A DNA stretch of 9,761 nucleotides from NCBI GenBank assembly GCA_046757585.1, contig JBHHYR010000143.1:1-9761 (forward strand). Direction: 5' to 3'. A program made the translations under genes and the position numbers. The notes beneath the pieces were generated by a model that did not search any database, had not been told where the DNA came from, and saw nothing but the letters and a program-made list of their open reading frames with translations. The DNA comes from JBHHYR01 sp046757585. Its GTDB lineage: Bacteria; Desulfobacterota; Binatia; HRBIN30. How positions within the stretch are numbered: position 1 is the first letter of the stretch; every line of letters starts with the position of its first letter. Of the stretch, positions 6,881 to 9,761 are shown piece by piece.

Positions 6881-6909
6881 TTCCCATGCACGCCAGGGCG
6901 CGGTAGAAT
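6881..6909 (+). promoter_or_regulatory. Candidate sigma-70-type promoter for the HIT gene
   Basis: TTCCCA (6881-6886, 4/6 to the -35 consensus) is separated by exactly 17 bp from TAGAAT (6904-6909, 5/6 to the -10 consensus). The expected start near 6916 would give a leader of about 17 nt that just includes the AAGGAGG ribosome site. This is read by eye in GC-rich DNA, so it is suggestive only. Confidence 0.4.
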
Positions 6910-6920
6910 GAGCGTGCCGG

Positions 6921-6927
6921 AAGGAGG
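6921..6927 (+). promoter_or_regulatory. Very strong ribosome-binding site AAGGAGG
   Basis: The perfect anti-16S match AAGGAGG is followed by TT and two tandem GTG codons. Spacing is only 2 nt to GTG 6930 but 5 nt to GTG 6933, which favours the second codon as the start. Confidence 0.65.
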
Positions 6928-6932
6928 TTGTG

Positions 6933-7355
6933 GTGGCTACCCTGTTCACACGCATTATCAATGGAGAGCTGCCTGGTCGGTTCGTGTGGCGGGACGACCT
7001 GTGCGCAGGCTTCCTGTCCATCCACCCGCTACGACCGGGTCACACCCTCGTCGTGTCGCGCGCCGAAATAGACCACTGGCTGGACCTGGAGCCGCAGCTC
7101 GCGGGGCACCTGATGACGGTAGCGCAGGCGATTGGCAAGGGGCTTCACCGTGCCTTCAAGCCCGCCAAGGTGGCACTGATGATCGCCGGCTTAGAGGTGC
7201 CGCACGTGCATCTCCACGTGGTACCCATGGACAGCGTGCACGATTTGGATTTCGCCCGGCAGGATCTCCATGCCAAGCCCGCCGATCTGGACCGCGCCGC
7301 GCAGACGATCCGAGCGTCGCTGCGCGCGTTGGGGTTTGCGCACGTGGCCGAGTAA
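6933..7355 (+). CDS. HIT-family protein (histidine triad nucleotide hydrolase)
   Basis: This 140-aa histidine-triad protein carries HVHLHVVP at 91-98, in which His93 is the expected nucleophile of the nucleoside-monophosphate transfer and His91/His95 complete the triad. The N-terminal LFTRIINGELPGRFVWRDD and LRPGHTLVVSR are typical Hint/HIT features. Members hydrolyse phosphoramidates or dinucleoside polyphosphates (AMP-lysine, Ap4A and similar) in the cytosol. The protein is slightly longer than minimal Hint proteins (about 115-125 aa) because of a C-terminal tail (about 105-140). It stands alone between two minus-strand genes and has its own candidate promoter, so a housekeeping role separate from the catabolic genes is likely. 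Confidence 0.92.
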   Translation: MATLFTRIINGELPGRFVWRDDLCAGFLSIHPLRPGHTLVVSRAEIDHWLDLEPQLAGHLMTVAQAIGKGLHRAFKPAKVALMIAGLEVPHVHLHVVPMDSVHDLDFARQDLHAKPADLDRAAQTIRASLRALGFAHVAE

Positions 7356-7416
7356 TCTCCCCCCCTATTGCCACGCCTGCCGTAGGTTGCTGGCGACCAC
7401 CGTTCGGTGACCGTTC

Positions 7417-9054
7417 TCAGTGGATACGCCTGTCGCGCCCCCGCCACGCCCGCTCGCGCAAGACGAATTTCTGCACCTTGCCGGTTGACGTTTTCGGCAG
7501 CGGCCCGAACTCGACTGCCTTCGGGCATTTGAAGTGTGCGAGCTCCATGCGGCAGTGGTCCTTGATGGCGGCCTCGGTCGGCGTGCACCCCTCCTTGGGA
7601 ACGACGAACGCTTTCGGGACCTCTCCCCATTTCTCGTCCGGAACCGCGATGACCGCCACCTCGAGGACGTCCGGGTGCCGGGCGATGGCTTGCTCGATCT
7701 CGATCGTCGAGATGTTCTCGCCGCCGGAGATGATGATGTCCTTTTTCCGGTCGCGGAGTTCGATGTAGCCGTCCGCGTGCATGACCGCCACGTCCCCGGA
7801 GTGAAACCAGCCGCCCCGAAACGCCTCCGCCGTGGCATCGGGCTGCTGGAAATAGCCCTGCATGACATTATTCCCGCGCATCACCACCTCGCCCATCGTT
7901 TCGCCGTCCCGCGGAACGTCATGCATCTGCTCGTCCACCACGCGCAGCTCGCAGGCCACGAGGTTGGGAACCCCTTGCCGTGCCCGCAGCCTGGCACGCT
8001 CGTTCGCAGCAAGCCCGTTCCATTCCGGCTGCCAATCGCAGTACGTATGGGGGCCGTACGTCTCCGTCAGCCCGTACAGGTGCGTGATCTCCGCACCGAT
8101 GCGTTCCCACTGTGCGAGCAACGTTGGTGACGGTGGCGCACCCCCGGTCGCTATCCGCAGCGTGCGCGGCAGGCACACGGTGGGCGCCGACGGATCGTTG
8201 ATCAGCATGATCAGCACCGTGGGGGCACCGTTGAAGTGGGTGATGCCCTCCTCGTGCAGCAGACGCCAGACGACGGGTGGATCGACTTTGCGCAGCAGCA
8301 CATGGCGCGTCCCCGCGCCGGTGCATGCCCACGCGAAACACCAGCCGTTGCAGTGAAACAGCGGCAAGGTCCACAAGTACGCCGCCGACGGCTCGAGCCG
8401 ATGGGCAATGATTTCCGACAGCGCGTTGAGGTAGGCGCCCCGGTGCGTGAACATGACCCCCTTGGGCCGGCCGGTCGTCCCGGAGGTATAATTGATCGCG
8501 TACAGGTCGTCTTCGTGCTCGACGCGAAAAGCAAGCGACGGGTCCGCCTCGACGTCGATGAATTCCTCGTAGTGCGCTCCCTCGAAGACGGGGCCAACCC
8601 CGGGGGCGAACTCGGGGTCATCGATTGTAACCACTTGCTCCAAGCCCCGCAGGGCATCCTTCCGGGGCCCGGCTGTGTGCGCTAATTCCGCGTCAACGAA
8701 GTACAGGCGGGCACCGGAGTGGTCGAGGATGTAACCGACCTCGTTGGCGTTGAGGCGCGTATTAATCGCCACCAGAACCCCGCCGGCCAGTGCAACACCA
8801 AAGTGCGCTTCGAGCAAGGCAGGCACGTTGGGCGCCAGAACTGCCACCCGGTCCCCTGGCCGCAGACCTGCCCGCCGCAGGGCGGTTGCGAGCTTCCGCA
8901 CACGCACCCCCAGCTCACCGTACGTCAACCGCCGCTGGCCGTACACCACGCCAACGCGCGTGGCGTACACCTGCGCCGCCCGTTCCATGAACAAGAGCGG
9001 CGTCAACTCGGTGCGATTGACCGCCAGTGCTGAGGTATGAGCTCCATGGTCCAT
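7417..9054 (-). CDS. AMP-forming acyl-CoA synthetase (FadD/medium-chain type)
   Basis: This complete 545-aa ANL-superfamily ligase activates a carboxylic acid with ATP to acyl-AMP and then to acyl-CoA. The phosphate-binding loop YTSGTTGRPKG is at 189-199, the ATP motif YGLTETYG at 327-334, GWFHSGD at 415-421 (Asp421 binds ribose), the hinge region RDRKKDIIISGGENIS follows, and the adenylation Lys526 lies in TSTGKVQK. LFHCNGWCFAWA is typical of the branch annotated as fatty-acyl/3-methylmercaptopropionyl (DmdB-like) CoA ligases, so the acid may be short, medium, branched or cyclic. The start ATG 9054 has no ribosome site; a -10-like element ends 6 nt upstream. It is divergent from a thiolase-like gene and could feed CoA esters to the enzymes encoded in this window. 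Confidence 0.93.
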   Translation of the reverse strand: MDHGAHTSALAVNRTELTPLLFMERAAQVYATRVGVVYGQRRLTYGELGVRVRKLATALRRAGLRPGDRVAVLAPNVPALLEAHFGVALAGGVLVAINTRLNANEVGYILDHSGARLYFVDAELAHTAGPRKDALRGLEQVVTIDDPEFAPGVGPVFEGAHYEEFIDVEADPSLAFRVEHEDDLYAINYTSGTTGRPKGVMFTHRGAYLNALSEIIAHRLEPSAAYLWTLPLFHCNGWCFAWACTGAGTRHVLLRKVDPPVVWRLLHEEGITHFNGAPTVLIMLINDPSAPTVCLPRTLRIATGGAPPSPTLLAQWERIGAEITHLYGLTETYGPHTYCDWQPEWNGLAANERARLRARQGVPNLVACELRVVDEQMHDVPRDGETMGEVVMRGNNVMQGYFQQPDATAEAFRGGWFHSGDVAVMHADGYIELRDRKKDIIISGGENISTIEIEQAIARHPDVLEVAVIAVPDEKWGEVPKAFVVPKEGCTPTEAAIKDHCRMELAHFKCPKAVEFGPLPKTSTGKVQKFVLRERAWRGRDRRIH

Positions 9055-9060
9055 GATGAT

Positions 9061-9090
9061 TTTCTACCCGCATCGCTTTGCTGAAGGCAA
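9061..9090 (-). promoter_or_regulatory. Candidate promoter for the CoA ligase, possibly leaderless
   Basis: On the minus strand TTGCCT (9090-9085, 4/6) and TAGAAA (9066-9061, 4/6) are 18 bp apart. The expected start point falls on or within a base or two of the A of ATG 9054. The absence of any Shine-Dalgarno site before that ATG fits a leaderless mRNA. The hexamers are weak, so confidence is low. Confidence 0.3.
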
Positions 9091-9163
9091 GGCTGATCCG
9101 CGGCCGAGCCACGCACGCGGATGGGCAGACCGGGGGTCGGACGCTTCGCGGCGGGGCGCACGG

Positions 9164-9192
9164 GTGGCACACGGGCGTGTGCTGTGTATACT
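9164..9192 (+). promoter_or_regulatory. Candidate promoter for the thiolase-like gene
   Basis: GTGGCA (9164-9169, 4/6) and TATACT (9187-9192, 5/6) are separated by 17 bp, with a predicted start near 9199 and a leader of about 47 nt that contains the GGAGGGAG ribosome site. The spacer is almost filled by a perfect 16-bp palindrome, as expected for a repressor-controlled promoter. Confidence 0.45.
9167..9182. promoter_or_regulatory. Perfect 16-bp palindrome, candidate operator
   Basis: GCACACG-GG-CGTGTGC is a perfect 7-bp inverted repeat with a 2-bp centre. It overlaps the end of the candidate -35 and fills most of the spacer up to the -10 at 9187, in the 191-bp gap between divergent CoA-ligase and thiolase-like genes. 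This geometry suits a dimeric repressor (TetR or GntR type are common for acyl-CoA genes), but no regulator gene is in the window. Confidence 0.5.
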
Positions 9193-9245
9193 CACAGCGC
9201 TCATTTGCGTGTGGCGCTCTCGCATGCCGCACGGAGGGAGAACGC

Positions 9246-9761
9246 ATGGTGGATGATCTGACACCGGTCCTGATTGGTGCGGGTCAGTACACGCAGCGTG
9301 GTGCTGACCCGGCGCAGGCCAAGGAACCGCTGGCGATGATGGTGCAGGTTGCGCAGCGCGCGGCGGAGGACGCGGGCGCGGACGCTCGTCTTCTCACCCA
9401 CCTCGATACGGTCGCCGTGGTGAATATCCTCAGCTGGCACTACGGTAATCCCCCCGGTCTTCTCGCCGAGCGGCTCGGGGCGCACCCGACACAGGCGCTG
9501 TATACCACGGTCGGTGGCAACACCCCACAGTGGCTCGTCAACGAAACCGCAGCGCAGATCGCCACGGGGCGGGTGCACCTGGCGTTGCTCGCTGGCGCCG
9601 AGGCTGTCCGCACCTTGCTGCGCGCGCGCCGCACAGGGGTGGACTTGCACTGGACGTCCGGCGGCTCGGGACGGCCAACCGTCGTCGGAGATTCCCGCAA
9701 CGGCACGAGCGATCATGAGGTGGCGCACGGAATGCAGATGCCGACGGCCATTTACCCGCTG
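9246..9761 (+). CDS. Thiolase-like protein without a visible nucleophilic cysteine, partial
   Basis: The frame starts at ATG 9246 behind GGAGGGAG (9233-9240, 5 nt spacing) and stays open for 172 codons to the window edge. The N-terminus TPVLIGAGQYTQRG, the segment LDTVAVVN, and the region TTVGGNTPQWLVNETAAQI (about 87-105), followed by ALLAGAEA, match the SCP-x/SCP2-thiolase-like group often annotated 'acetyl-CoA acetyltransferase'. In true thiolases the nucleophilic Cys sits in the region occupied here by GGNTPQ (90-95); this protein has no Cys at all in its visible part. It may be a non-thiolytic member of the family such as the thiolase-like proteins (TLP1 type) described in mycobacteria. 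The C-terminal catalytic His and Cys regions lie outside the window. Confidence 0.8.
   Translation, partial: MVDDLTPVLIGAGQYTQRGADPAQAKEPLAMMVQVAQRAAEDAGADARLLTHLDTVAVVNILSWHYGNPPGLLAERLGAHPTQALYTTVGGNTPQWLVNETAAQIATGRVHLALLAGAEAVRTLLRARRTGVDLHWTSGGSGRPTVVGDSRNGTSDHEVAHGMQMPTAIYPL

Noticed and set aside
7398..7409. 12-bp palindrome CACCGTTCGGTG between the convergent HIT and CoA-ligase genes, considered as a terminator
   Set aside because: The stem is only 4-5 bp with no extension and no following T tract on either strand, so I cannot call a terminator.
9183..9196. TGTG-TATACT-CACA considered as a CRP-type site
   Set aside because: The half-sites are 2 bp too close for the TGTGA-N6-TCACA pattern and the inner bases do not match; it also overlaps the -10.

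Overview
The window is GC-rich, densely coded bacterial DNA (by eye about two-thirds G+C). It has short intergenic gaps, GTG starts and mostly purine-rich Shine-Dalgarno sites. Nothing in it looks mobile, and I found no RNA gene, CRISPR array or insertion sequence. The gene content points to a heterotroph with extensive CoA-ester catabolism. Several proteins resemble ones I remember from mycobacterial/rhodococcal steroid degradation clusters, but this gene mix also occurs in Binatota-like, Desulfobacterota-like and other proteobacterial genomes. I cannot fix the phylum from this sequence alone.

Region 1 (1-4914, all + strand) is a probable catabolic operon. In order it holds the tail of an OB-fold/DUF35-type protein, a FadA6-like thiolase, an acyl-CoA dehydrogenase, a short-chain dehydrogenase, a broken N-terminal fragment of a SnoaL/NTF2-like gene, a second short-chain dehydrogenase, and an intact SnoaL/NTF2-like gene. 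Together these provide dehydrogenation, alcohol/ketone interconversion, a possible hydratase/isomerase step and thiolytic cleavage, as expected for ring-derived or branched acyl-CoA breakdown. The SDR-SnoaL(broken)-SDR-SnoaL(intact) order looks like a repeated two-gene module.

Region 2 (5018-6710, - strand) carries a TSUP/TauE-SafE-type membrane transporter followed by a MoxR-class AAA+ ATPase. No von Willebrand A partner gene follows the ATPase; its 3' end converges on the SnoaL gene.

Region 3 (6881-7355, + strand) is a single HIT-family hydrolase gene with its own plausible promoter and a very strong ribosome-binding site that favours the second of two tandem GTG codons.

Region 4 (7417-9761) holds a divergent pair: a fatty-acyl/medium-chain-type CoA ligase on the - strand and a thiolase-like protein on the + strand that runs off the window. 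The 191-bp gap between them contains a plausible promoter whose spacer carries a perfect 16-bp palindrome, and a possible leaderless promoter for the ligase. The thiolase-like protein has no cysteine in its visible 172 residues.

Most interesting points: the palindrome-in-promoter between the CoA ligase and thiolase-like genes; an acyl-CoA dehydrogenase lacking the catalytic glutamate at both known positions; the cysteine-free thiolase homologue; and the truncated SnoaL gene that keeps its start and ribosome-binding site.
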